From Bryoerythrophyllum caledonicum (lineage: Eukaryota > Streptophyta > Bryopsida > Pottiales > Pottiaceae), in contig OZ020517.1 of assembly GCA_963971425.1 (NCBI GenBank), forward strand, positions 8,744,501 to 8,808,500: a stretch of DNA of 64,000 nucleotides. Reading direction: 5' to 3'. Position 1 is the stretch's first letter. Each line of letters begins with the position of its first letter. The notes under the pieces were generated by a model. It was not told the origin of the DNA. It did not search any database and saw nothing but the letters and a program-made list of their open reading frames with translations. Below, in pieces: positions 21,420 through 32,039 of this stretch. Both the position numbers and the translations under genes were made by a program.

Positions 21420-23300
21420 TGTGTATGCAAAGGAGATTGATAAGTGTGCATGGAGGCATGCGACTATATAAGAGGGGCGGGTCACTACAAAAGAAGAGCG
21501 GGTGGGTAGACAAGGAGGTAGGGCGCATACTCCAAAAGCTTGGGTGCAAACTTAAAAGGGTCGGACGCGTACATAAAGGGGTCGGCCGCGTACCTAATAG
21601 GGCTGCGTGTGTACCTATTGGGGCCGCGCGTACGCCAATTTTTATTTTTTTTCCTTTTGGGCGTATGCGCTCGGCCCTTGTACGTACGCGCCCGATCTAG
21701 AAGGTCAAGCACATGCTTTCAAGGGCTGAACTCGTCCCTAGAACAAAGAGAATCGCACGCGCCCATTCCTTGAACGTACACGCCCGATTTAAAAGGTTAG
21801 GCGTATGCTTACAAGGGTTCGGCCCATACTTCAAGGGATTGGGCCTGTATCTAAAGAGGTTCCGCGAGTACCTAAGGAGGTAGGGCGCATACTCCAAAAG
21901 GTTGAATGCAAACTTGAAAGAGTTGGGCGCGTGTCTAAAGGGGTCGAGCGTGTACTTAAAGGGGTCGGGCGCGTACTTAAAGGGGTCGGGCGCGTCTCTA
22001 AAAGGGTCGCGCGAGTACTTAAAGGGGTTGGGCCCATACTTAAAGGGGTCGGGCGCATCCCTAAAGGGATCGAGCGCGTACCTAAATGGATCAAGTGCGT
22101 CCCTAAAGGGGTCGGATGCGTTCCTAAAGGGGTCGGATGCGTTCCTAAAGGGGTCGAGCGCGTACCGACTAGGGCCGCGCGACACGCCAATTTTTAAATT
22201 TTTTTTTTTTGGCGTACGCGCCCAGCCCTTGTACGTATGCGCCCGATCTAGAAGGTCAAGCGCATGCTTACAAGGGCTGAGCTCGTCCCTAGAACAAAGA
22301 AAATTGCACGCGCCCATTCCTTGAATGTACGTGCCTGATTTAAAAGCTTAGGCGCATGCTTACAAGGGTTTGGCCCATACTTCAAGGGTTGGGCGCGTAT
22401 CTAAAGAGGTTTTGCGGGTACCTAAGGACGTAGGGCGCATACTCTAAAAGGTTGAGTGCAAATTTGAAAGGGTTGGGCGCGTGCCTAAAGGGGTCCGGCG
22501 CATACATAAAGGGGTCGGGCGCGTCCCTAAAGGGGCCGCGCGCGTACATAAAGGGGTTGGGCGCGTACTTAAAGGGGTCGGGCACGTCCCTAAAGAGATC
22601 GAGCGCGTACCTAAAGGGATCAAGCGCGTTCCTAAAGAGGTCGGATGCGTTTCTAAAGGGGTCGAGCGCACACCTCAAGGGGTCGGGCGAACACCTCAAG
22701 GGGTCGGGCGAGTACGTACAAGGGCTAGGCGCATATGCGTGAAAAAAATATAAAAGAATAAAAAAATGTGTAGGCGTACGTGCACAACCCTTATTTGTAC
22801 GCGCCTGGCCATTGTTCGTATGCGCCCAGCCCTTGGCTGTACGCGCCCGATCCCAAAGGTTGGGCGCATGCTCACAAAGGCTGGGCGCGTACCCAAAAAC
22901 AATTTTTTTTTTTCGGCGTACGCTCGCGGCTTTGTTTGGTACGCGCGCAACCTTTGTTCGTACGCGCCCAACCCTTCATGGTACGCGCCCAACCCTTGTT
23001 TGTATGTGCCCAGCCCTTATACGTACGCGCCCAGTCCAAAAGATCGGGCGCATGCTTACAAGGGTTGGACGTGTACGAAGAAAAAAAATAAAAAAAAAAA
23101 ATTTGGCGTACGTGCGCGGTCCTGTTTGGGACGCGCGCAGCCCTTGTACGTACGCGCCCGATCCAAAAGGTCAGGTACATGCTTACAAGGGCTGGGCGCG
23201 TACAATTTTTTTATTTTTATTTTTTTTGGCGTACGTGCGCGGTCTTGTTAGGTACGCGCCCAACCCTTGTTCGTACGCGGGCGACCTTCTAGTCGACGTG
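21420..23300. repeat. GC-rich degenerate satellite array, ~24-bp unit, mixed orientation
   Basis: From 21.42 to about 22.74 kb the sequence is mostly degenerate copies of a unit like GGGGTCGGGCGCGTACTTAA (about 24 bp). A block of several hundred bp is itself repeated: 21640-21950 and 22190-22480 align closely, sharing CGCCCGATCTAGAAGGTCAA. From about 22.77 to 23.28 kb the reverse complement dominates (GTACGCGCCCAACCCTTG), interspersed with T-rich patches. Because the unit length is a multiple of three, long frames such as repeated KGSGAYL open by chance on both strands. I treat them as non-coding. Confidence 0.8.
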
Positions 23301-23730
23301 TCAGCCATGTATTTGCCTTCGTGGCAGTGGATAAATTGATTTACCTCTAGTCATGGTCAAACCAGCGTTGACCCTTATCGGATGGACAACAACCTCTATC
23401 GGACGGACAGTGAGACGAACGGACACTACCGGATGGACGGACACTATCGGACGGACGGACGGCCGAACAACCCCGGGAAGTGGAGATTGATTTCTTTGTT
23501 TATCTTTTTGTTTATGAAATTGAGTGACGTGTCTGTCGCGCTTTACCATGGTTTTTGCTTTCACTCTTGATATAGTATGCCAGAAACACAAACACACGGA
23601 ACTTCATTCCAACAAGCGTTCTCGATATCTTGACAACAAGTCTGAACCCCAACTTTCTCAGAGAGATTGAGCTTGTATGGTTGTCGGAAGATTGGGTGGT
23701 CGTCTTCCAACTAAATGTAAATCGGTTTGC
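23301..23730. other. Junction sequence with CGGACGGACA repeats
   Basis: Short repeats of CGGACGGACA and CGGATGGAC cluster at 23368-23465, between the GC-rich array and the retroelement remnant. It could be part of the retroelement's lost 3' region, but no LTR was identified. Confidence 0.3.
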
Positions 23731-24545
23731 CTATGTAGCCCTCCAAATCATGGAGACTAAAGGCAAAACAACTACGATACAAACGTGTAAAAGCTCGTAC
23801 CCTTTGTGACTTGGCGCGGGTAAGATGTAGCCCAAATCCAAAGGCCAATCATCAAACTTTGTAGTCTCCTTCTCCACCGTAGAAGACTCACTATATACCG
23901 CCACGGCTGGTGATTGGTACTTGGTAGCAGAGAGGACATTAATGCCCCTAAAATCCTCACTCACGGGATCCACATAAAAATCCCTATTGTGATGATAAAG
24001 CCGGGAAAAGATGTCCCACGCATCCTCTTGCCCAAAGTCCTCAACCAAGGCTGCAAAGACACACTGAGCATGAAGCTCCTCAACTGCACGCCTCTTCAAA
24101 CAAAAAAACAACTCTACTTCCTCGATCTCTGTTAGATGTAGCACCAGTGCCCCCGGACCATCAGAGTCAGCCCCCAACACGCGTAAATGGTCACTCAAAC
24201 GGCGCTGAATAGCAAAACAAAGGCCACAAACCCAAACAAGGATGTTGAGGTCAATGGCTTAACCCAACAAATAACAACGCTTGCCTTCAGAGAGATCTGG
24301 TGCGGCGGTGGTGCCTGTCAAAAAGCCCATCGCTTGCTCCCTCTCATCGATACAAGGCTCCTTGTAAGTTTGAAAAGTAGAATCCCAAACCATGCCCGGA
24401 CCGTGTGTCCTAAAGGCAAAAGACCTCGGGTAGCACATCAACGTGGAAATGCCCCTCGAGTGAAACCATTATCGCTCATCATCCAGCTTGGAGACCTCCA
24501 TGGAAACACGGTGATTGTCATCGACCTCACGGTGCAAAGGTCGTT
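23731..24545 (-). pseudogene. 3' fragment of retroelement DNMT3-like methyltransferase plus following polyprotein
   Basis: This continues the methyltransferase of 28043-28888, interrupted by the insertion at 24546-28042. Without the insertion and one copy of TCGTT the frame runs on (LSQVQR, then PLHREVDDNHR). Stops occur near 24457 and at 24256-24258. The stretch around 24351-24262 has EREQAMGFLTG followed by RCYLLG, which fits the conserved C-terminal ERxxGF...RxxLLG region of DNMT3-type enzymes (motifs IX-X). Beyond it, 24198-23731 is an open stretch of 155 residues (including VEDFGQEDAWDIF) that I do not recognise. No reverse transcriptase follows before the element is lost. Confidence 0.65.
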
Positions 24546-27500
24546 TGTGGGAGTCTAAAACTCCCACTTGGTTGCCCCTACCAAAAAAATTAGTTAAAAT
24601 AGGATTTTTAGTATTAGCTAACTAGAAAAGTAGTTAATATTGTGTGAAATTAGATTAGATAGCCAATAGAGAAAATAGAGAAATGCTTAAGTAGTTAATT
24701 AGGTTTATAGTGGTGATAAAATCGGGTCTTAAAATCACTAATTTAAGTCCCGGGAAACAATATTAAAAGGATCCCGGGAGAGATCCCGGGACGTAAGTCT
24801 AAAATCACCACTTAAATCTAAATTAACTAGTTAAGTTTAGAAGGTAGTTAGAAGTAGTTGAGTGTTAGATACTAATTCTTGTTTGAATTAGTAGTAGTGG
24901 TAGAGAAAAGAAAAGAAAAGACAAAAAAAAAAAAGATTAAAAAAAAAAAAAAAAAAAAAAAGATTCCAAAAAATATATTAAAAAAAAAAAAAAAAAAAAA
25001 TTAAAAAAAAATACATACTCGGGTATCAACCCGGATATGAACTAGCTCGGGTACCAACCCGGGTATTGGCTGATACCCGGGTACACGGGTATCACCCGGG
25101 CAGCAGCCCGGGTATCTCCAGCTATCTTGGCCGACCTCCTCTCTTCCCGAAATTTTCCCTTCTCTTCAGAAACTGTTTTCTCTTCCAGGAACTTTCCTCT
25201 CTCTCCCTCCTTCTCTAAAATCTTGTCTTCCCTCCCTCAAATTTTCTCGTCTATCTCCCTCTCTAGTTCTCTCTGTCTTTCATAGGTTCTTCCTCTCTCT
25301 CTATTTTGTCTTTGTTTGGAGTTGGAGTTTGAAGAAGTAGTTGAAGAAGTGCAAAGAAGGAGATGCAACTAGGGTTTGAAGAAGAGAAGGTTTCAAGAGG
25401 AGGTAGCACAAGAGGTTTAAAGAAGAGGTGCGCGGGCTAGGCTTTGGTAGAAGAGGTGCGCGGACTAGGGTTTGGTGGAAGAGGTGCGCGAGCTAGGATT
25501 TGGTGGAAGAGGTGCGCGAGCTACGGTTTGGTGGAAGAGGTGCGCGGACTAGGGTTTGGTGAAAGAGGTGCGCGAGCTAGGGTTTGGTGGAGATTTTAGG
25601 GTTTTGTGGAAGTGGAGGAGATTTGTGGCCGAAGCGAGAAGATAAAAAAGACCAAAGAAGGAGGTTGCGGGTGCAACAACAAAGGTGACTCTTGCCCTTG
25701 TTGGGTTTCTTTTGTTTGTGAGAATTTCTTGTTTGTGAGTCTTTTCCTCTCTTGTCTACCGGGGTGACTCCCCGGTAATATCCTCCCCGGTCTAGAGAAA
25801 AAATTCCCCCCGGGGACTTCATCTAGACCTCATTGTGTTGTTTACATGTGTAGTTGTTGTCGATTGTCCTAGCCTTGTGGCAAGTTGTTATCTTAAGTTG
25901 TCTCCCTCCTCATATCATTTTAGGTCTTGCCCACAATTCCTATCTTTTTCCCGGTCAACCGATCAATCGGGAAGAACCTCTTTCTAAGTCCTTGTTTCCA
26001 AAGTCCTCTTCTCGATATCATTATATGTAACCTTGTGTTGTTAGTATGTTGCTAGATGTGTGAGACACCCATATCCACATACTCTAGTAAAGTGTTCCGG
26101 AGTTGTCTACCGGCTGACTGGTAGACTTGTGTTTCCGGGCCGGACCGGAGTTTGTGACAAGTTAATAGAGAGATTGGTGGAAGTACATGCATTTTGAGGA
26201 ATTTGTCCGCCCGGGACTACATGGCTCTCCGGTGAGTCGGGTGGATATCCCATCCTCCAAGGAATGGGACTAGAAGGTCTATGAGAGAAAAAGAAGCCTC
26301 CCGGTAGCTTCTACCGAGAAGGAACCGGTTGACCTCCCTTCCTCAACCCCGGAATCCTTGGTGGAGTCCTCTACGGCTATACTAATCGAGCTTAAAGAGA
26401 CTCCGCATGTATCTATAGATAAACCCGACCTTCCGGTCGATACTGCCAATCCACCGGTAGACCTCCCGGTTGAGACATCCGGCCTCCCGGGGGATTCTCT
26501 TGACCATGTTGGTACTTCCAGACGTGGTGACAATCTCTATACGTCTCAACCGGAAGAGTCTTCCGGATGAGTCTTCGTTATATGTCATGTGTTGGTTTAC
26601 CTCACCGGTTGGTGAGATGTTGTTTTAAGTTGCTAGAATTACACACTAGGGTGAGAGTAGTGATGTCGATGGGGCCCCATTGCGCATCTGGTCACTACCA
26701 CTTGAGTGGTTTCTCGGGCTACTTATTTTTGTTAGGAAAAGATTCACCGGTCCCGGGACTGCCGGACCGGAAGTCTTCCGGTTTACCGATCTTCCAGTTT
26801 ACCGGTCTACCGGTAATCCGCCGGTGACTAGGCTACCCTTGATTTTAGGATCTAGATGCCGTTTTGTCTTTTGGTGGAGCTACTTTTAAAGGGTAGCTAT
26901 TGACATTAGTGCACCTCCTAGATGCCGTTTTGTCCTTTTGCGGTCTAGTTTTAGAGCGTAGCTATTGACTTTAGTGCACTCTTTAGATGCCATTTCCACC
27001 TTTTGGGGATCTAGTTTTTGAGGGTAGCTAGTGGCCTTTGTATACTTAAGGGCCTTGGACTCTTGTGTTATGTACTCTTCTCTTTGTTGATCTCCTCGTG
27101 TTTTGCCTTCATTGCTTGTGTCTAGAGTCTTTGTTGAGCTTGTGTGAGTGGACCGGGAGAGAGTTGAGTCCTCCTAGTGTGTCTTTGCTAGGTGTGCAAG
27201 GTTGTGACTTGTTGTGTGTTAAGTGATTGAGTGTGAGTAGAGAAATCCCGAGGGGCTAGGATATCTGGGTTAGATAGGTAGAGTGAGGTCCGGAACTTGT
27301 GCTCTAGACTTTTCACCGGTGGGACCGGGAAGAGTTGCTTTACTGGATGGGATCCGGGAAGCCCACGGCTATTTATGATAGCCTCCCTTAAGTGGGAAGT
27401 GTTCGGATTGGTGGGGAATAGGGGGTGACATCCCCCTTCTCTCGGTACACCGGGAGACATCCCGGCTAAGCCTGAGTCTAGTGAATTCCGGGATTATTAC

Positions 27501-28042
27501 CCTTGCAGTGGATGAATTCCGACGATCCCCGTGGAAGGTTGTTTTGCTCATATGATTTACTTAGTACTAACTTTTTGTGAGTCTTGTATCTTCTTGCTTT
27601 GATTCATTGGGTGTGGTTGTAGTTGGAACCCGGGCTTGCGTGACCGGTTTACCGGGACAAGTTCCCGGTAGATTGTGAAGACCGATGAACCGGCTGCGAC
27701 CTTTTTAACTCTTTCAAGGTGTAGGGTTAGATTGTGGATATTGTGGCCTCTGGACTGCGAGAACGGAGGGCAGTGACTTTCCGGGCACTGTATAAACTTA
27801 CCGGAAATCTACTCTGACGCTCAACAGAGTTTAACTGAAACACATATGGTTACTTGTTACCGGTTACTAAGGTACCGGAGAAGCCATCCTCTGGGATGTG
27901 CCGAGGTATTATGTGTGAATTGTTGTTAAGATTTAAAGAGTTTGATGCACGATAAAAATCCCTGGAAACGATCTGGTAAGGTGGGCTTGTTTAAGGTTAA
28001 TTTCGGTTAATTTTGATAATAACGAACCACTAGACTACGACA
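24546..28042. mobile_element. 3.5-kb TG...CA insertion, probable solo LTR
   Basis: It begins TGTGGGAGTCTAAAACTCCC and ends ACTAGACTACGACA. TCGTT flanks it on both sides (24541-24545 and 28043-28047), and removing it restores the methyltransferase frame. TG/CA ends with a 5-bp duplication are typical of LTR elements. No internal direct repeat or coding domain was found, so a long solo LTR is favoured. The ends also match as a short inverted repeat (TGTNGNAGTCTA), so a non-autonomous DNA transposon is an alternative. It contains A-tracts (24905-25010), a CT-rich block (25130-25320), six 28-bp tandem repeats (25423-25590), a CCGG-rich region (25.75-27.9 kb) and three ~67-bp repeats (26850-27040). 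Confidence 0.65.
25423..25590. repeat. Six tandem 28-bp units
   Basis: The unit AAGAGGTGCGCGAGCTAGGG plus TTTGGTGG is repeated six times with few substitutions, in exact 28-bp register. It lies inside the 24546-28042 insertion. Confidence 0.9.
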
Positions 28043-28888
28043 TCGTTGCACTTGAGAAAGTGCAAACGTGAGTGTCGCCAATGATGCCATGTTGGTCCAA
28101 ATCCAACGTGGCCAATGGGCGTAAGAGCCCAACGCCGTGGCATCAATAAATGTGGGGGGACCAAGAAGGTGATGGATATATGCTTCATCCTCACGCACTT
28201 TCGTCCGTGTATTCCCCAATGGAGATACATTCTCAAAAATATACCCCGGTGGCGTCGATTGGTGGGTAGTCCACCATTGGATGAGCCTAAGCAATTCCGC
28301 AGAGAAATCCAACCTTGGATCATCCAAACCACGTCCACAACCCGCTCGTGAATGGCCTTGACAAGGCCATCCGGCAAGCACCAAGTCCACGTGATCTAAT
28401 CGGCGAAGATCATCCTTACTGATCAATGTCACATCACGTTACAACTTGCCAAAAGACCCTCGAATCGCAGAAGGTGGTAACTGCTCCGGTTACAACGCCA
28501 GAAGACGGTGAATGTGATGGTGAGCGGCATGGTTGGCTGCAATGCCACTATTTATGTGGATATATAGGCGTACCTTGAGCCCGACCTGAAACACAACCGC
28601 CAACCCCGTACCGATACCGACAAATAGCTCCACGAGGGTAATACCTTCATCCGGTAGTCGCCACTGAATAGTGCAAGCTAACAACGGAATGGAAGAGTCC
28701 ACTGAAAGTTGTAGAGCATCAATAGCATCCACAATCTCCCGACTGCGGCGTGTGAGCTTCAACTGAGTTTTCCATGGAGGAAGGGGATCTTTGCAATGAC
28801 GTGCAGAGATCTCCACTAATTCGTGCTCACATGATTCCGCTACCCTGACATAAAAGCATATGTCTCCTCCAAAAGCGTAGAACCACAT
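28043..28888 (-). pseudogene. Retroelement-borne DNMT3-like cytosine-5 DNA methyltransferase, 5' part
   Basis: Known C5 methyltransferase motifs occur in order in one frame. Motif I is VELFVGIGTGL (28633-28601), motif IV is AGWPCQGHS with the catalytic Cys (PCQ at 28366-28358), motif VI is YIFENV (ENV at 28234-28226), and a DNMT3-type motif VIII is DATALGSYAHWPRWIWTN (28144-28091). The GIxTGL form of motif I and the order I-IV-VI-VIII point to a DNMT3-like enzyme rather than a permuted DRM. Two TAA stops (near 28490 and 28433) and a Trp in place of the first Arg of the AHRAR block show decay. It lies downstream of gag and protease on the same strand, so it is part of the retroelement polyprotein. 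The 3' part is at 23731-24545. Confidence 0.8.
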
Positions 28889-29013
28889 GACAAATCAGAT
28901 GCCAAAGCATTGCACCCGAACATTGCATCCGTCGTGGAAGTCATCGCGCTAACTGCAAAGTCAACCGAAATGAGTTCATTTCTACCATCAACGGCAAACC
29001 ACCCAAGTCTAGT

Positions 29014-29505
29014 CTAAGCCTCCTCCGTCCAATTATCCACCCCGAAACCGAGGGGATAAAGCACCTGTTGACCCACCAAAATGTTGTAGTTGGTGGCGCC
29101 AGTCACAACGCACTGGAGAGATACGTGAGAGAACAAAGAACCAGATCTCACGCCAAATATCAAGTGCAACGGATGTTGGGTGTAGCCGATGACCTTCTCC
29201 GTGCCCCCCACCGATGTAAAAATCGTAAATGGGCAAGGCTCGAGGTCCGAAGCACCTAAACCCAAATCCAAGGCTAGTTGCTTGCCAATCATCACTGGCT
29301 GAGCTCCGGAGTCTAACGTAACACGGAGAGAGGTAGCTCGGGTGGGGTTGCCGTCTGTACGACCAACAACCATAATTCTATCATCGTTTGTCAAGCGTAC
29401 CACCCCTGGACGTACACTGCATCGCTCCCGTGCCGACCAGGCCGCAACGTCAGACAAATAAGCCATATTAGAGATCAAGGACTGATCCTCGGAGGAGTGC
29501 ACCAT
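29014..29505 (-). pseudogene. Retroelement aspartic protease region
   Basis: A frame of 163 residues contains LRVTLDSGAQPVMIGKQLA, the D-S-G active-site signature of retropepsins, followed by a hydrophobic segment ending in NYNILVGQQVLYPLG (compare the ILG-type second motif of these proteases). It lies between gag (higher coordinates) and the methyltransferase (lower). It is in a different frame from both neighbours, so at least one frameshift has occurred or was built in. It would release the polyprotein subunits. Confidence 0.65.
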
Positions 29506-31400
29506 AGGTGTGGAAGTGGCATGGGCCTCAACACGGAAATGGCCTCCGCCACCAACTTTGCCCGTATGGCCACCAAATCCTCCTCGGTGGATGGAGTTGT
29601 CACTGCCTACGACACCTCCAACGATGGCATGGGCACATTGCCCTCCGACATACTACCCGCCAAGTGGAATGCACCGGATGATTGAAAATCCGGTGTCAGA
29701 AAGTCCACATCGGCAAACATCGGCAACTACAACACCTTATACGTTAAGGAGTGTGTGGCATCTTCACGACTAGAGAAAATCGGTGGGACCGGGGTCGGAA
29801 TCGGAGCGACAGTTGAAGTTTCCGCATCCGCGATGCTGAAGGAAAGAGGTAATTGGAAGTGACCAATTTGGTCCGGCAAATCCACGTGGTGTGGACGGCC
29901 ACTAACCCCTTGCAAAGAAGGAGAAGGTGCCATCGCCTATGCGGTAGTGTGAGAACGAGTGGCAATTGCTGCCACCACCTCTTTAGAAGCGCCATACATG
30001 TAGCAATCTAGGGCTGAAGATAAGCCCTGACCCCTCACCGGAGGTTGTTTGTTCGCCACTTGCCTCGAAGAAGCCATCGCACTCATCTCCTTCCTCAATT
30101 TTGCCATTTCAGCTTGAAGTTTCTTCACAACCACTGATTCAGCAGCCAAAGACCTTTGGTGCTTCTCCGGGTGAAGAGCAATACAGTTCTCATCACTGTG
30201 GCCAGTCTTGCCACAATGAGAATATGTCAGAGCCTTCTTCCCCTTGCCCCGAGCCTTCTCTGTAGTCTTGACCGCCTCGGTCTTGGGCTTGGCTTTCACG
30301 GTGCATGCCTCCTTTTTCTTGGAGCAATTGAGGTCCCCCTTGGTGTGACCCGTTTTCCCACAAGCCCAATAATGCTCAATTTTTTCAGGTTGTGCCTTCG
30401 CCAAGCTTCTGGTTGCGGTGGCAACCTTCTTTGGCTTAAAAGTGTCCATAAGCACCGTGACCAAATCCGTGGCCTCGCTTACGCCCAACGCTCTATCAAG
30501 CGCTTCCACCTCGGCAAACGCTTGCGTCAAAGTGGCGTTCCAGTGATACCGAAAAAGAGGATGTGTACTAATCAACTCCACCATCCTCTTATCGAGCTTA
30601 AAGATGAAGATCTTCACCAGCTGGCGCTCCGTGAACACATCACCGGCCTCCGCTAACAACCGTGTCAATCAAATAAACGTAGTGCAAGGGACATCGGCCT
30701 TCTCCCCGCAGAAATCCTAGATGTAGTGCATCTGATCACGCTTGAACCCCTCGTATTCCACCTTTAAGTGCGCCATGAATTGCGCCAAATTATCAAAGGC
30801 AGGCGGATCGCCAACCGCCATCAATGTTGCATGTGTAGCTACGACCAAATGTGACATGGCCCCCATGCTAGACCGTTCGGCCACAATGGCAATGCCCTTG
30901 CTCCTGGAATCCTCATCGAAGAAACCTTCTTCCACCTAGGGCTCCTCGGTGGAAGTCGAGAGTTGGGCAACCCCACTTTCCTTAAGCGCAGTTACCAACT
31001 CCATGCGTTGGCTCCAGTACTCCTGAACGGGACGCAACTGTGCGTCGTGCTGCATGGTCCATCGTCCGTATGACAAAAGGGTCTCCAGCTCTAAATGTTG
31101 GGGCAAGAGCTCGAATGCATACCAGTTGTTAAACGACGACGTCCGCTAGCGCTTCTCCTTCATCCACGTTTGGAATCGAAGCCGCCAATTGGGCAGGGAG
31201 ATGCCTCCAGTCCGTCCAGAGAACTTATCTTGCACGACATGACGGAGATCGTTTTCCATGTCATCAAATGTGCCCACGCCCGAGATCCAAAGCGTACGGT
31301 AGGTATCCAACGCCGAAATAGGCTCAAAAGCCTCGACAATATCTGACCCTGGCCCAAAGTCTGTGGTGGAAACACTCTTTGAGTGGTCTAGTGAGGAAGA
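29506..31400 (-). pseudogene. Retroelement gag with zinc knuckles
   Basis: One frame can be followed from about 31310 to 29730, broken by single stops. TAG occurs in KR*RTS (near 31147), P*VEE (near 30938) and YI*DF (near 30719), TGA in FI*LT (near 30670), and TAG in TTA*AMA (near 29936). The core (30668-29937) has two knuckles, WACGKTGHTKGDLNC and SHCGKTGHSDENC. In both the first Cys is replaced by Tyr (TAT for TGT), so zinc binding is lost. Lys-rich linkers follow. The family's gag would package element RNA. Family assignment is open: no reverse transcriptase remains to tell Gypsy from Copia. Confidence 0.65.
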
Positions 31401-32036
31401 GCGGTAATTCCGACTTCATGTACTCACCATAAACAACAACCACCTCGGGACCTACCTACGGGTACTATCTAAAGGGTAAGGGTACGAACGTGCAACTTTG
31501 CACCTCCAAAACCACTAAACTCTGTGGTTCACCGTTCATCACCTCTAGCTAGCACATGTCCAATCACAATCCTCCACATAGAAAGGTCTTGCCGGCCATA
31601 AACCCGACTTCACCCATACATTACCATAACACGATCTAGTACAACAAGAAAGGGGCAACCGAAAAACATCAGCAACAAGCCCGCAACACGAGGGAGGTAC
31701 TGCACAAGAATCCAGAAATCAAAATCGGATCTTCTCCCCCACCAACATATAAGCAAAGAAGACAAAGAGTCAGAGCCACTGGCACACGCCTCTAGTGGAT
31801 GGCGAGAGTGGGAAACCTGCAATCCAAAGTCTAGCACGAAGGAAATAATGGAACTTGTCCTTGGTGTTCAAAAACAAAAACCCCCAAACAAAATCGAATT
31901 CAATAGTAAGAAACGCGACAAACGCCAATCCACTACTAAAATTGGATTTAATCGCGGAATCCCAAACAATAGGTGCAAATGTCACTATATACAAGTAAGA
32001 ATACTCTGATAATCTACATTCAAAGTTTAGCACTAA
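31401..32036 (-). other. Probable leader or LTR remnant of the methyltransferase retroelement
   Basis: This lies upstream of gag and before the 195-bp satellite. Two short minus-strand frames lack domains. No matching LTR was found at the other end of the element, and no convincing primer-binding site is visible, so the 5' boundary is not fixed. Confidence 0.3.
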
Positions 32037-32039
32037 TTT

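Noticed and set aside
21805-22330. Long open frames on both strands in the GC-rich array (repeated KGSGAYL and DPFRYAP patterns)
   Set aside because: They arise because the 24-bp unit is a multiple of three and lacks stops; several frames on both strands are open at once.
28007-28432. Methyltransferase as a host gene (e.g. nuclear DNMT3)
   Set aside because: It lies downstream of gag and protease on the same strand, lacks introns and the N-terminal domains of host enzymes, and is full of stops.
31760-31800. Possible primer-binding site and 5' LTR of the methyltransferase retroelement
   Set aside because: Only a weak TGGCTCTGAC-like match on the minus strand, and no second LTR copy was found to confirm a boundary.
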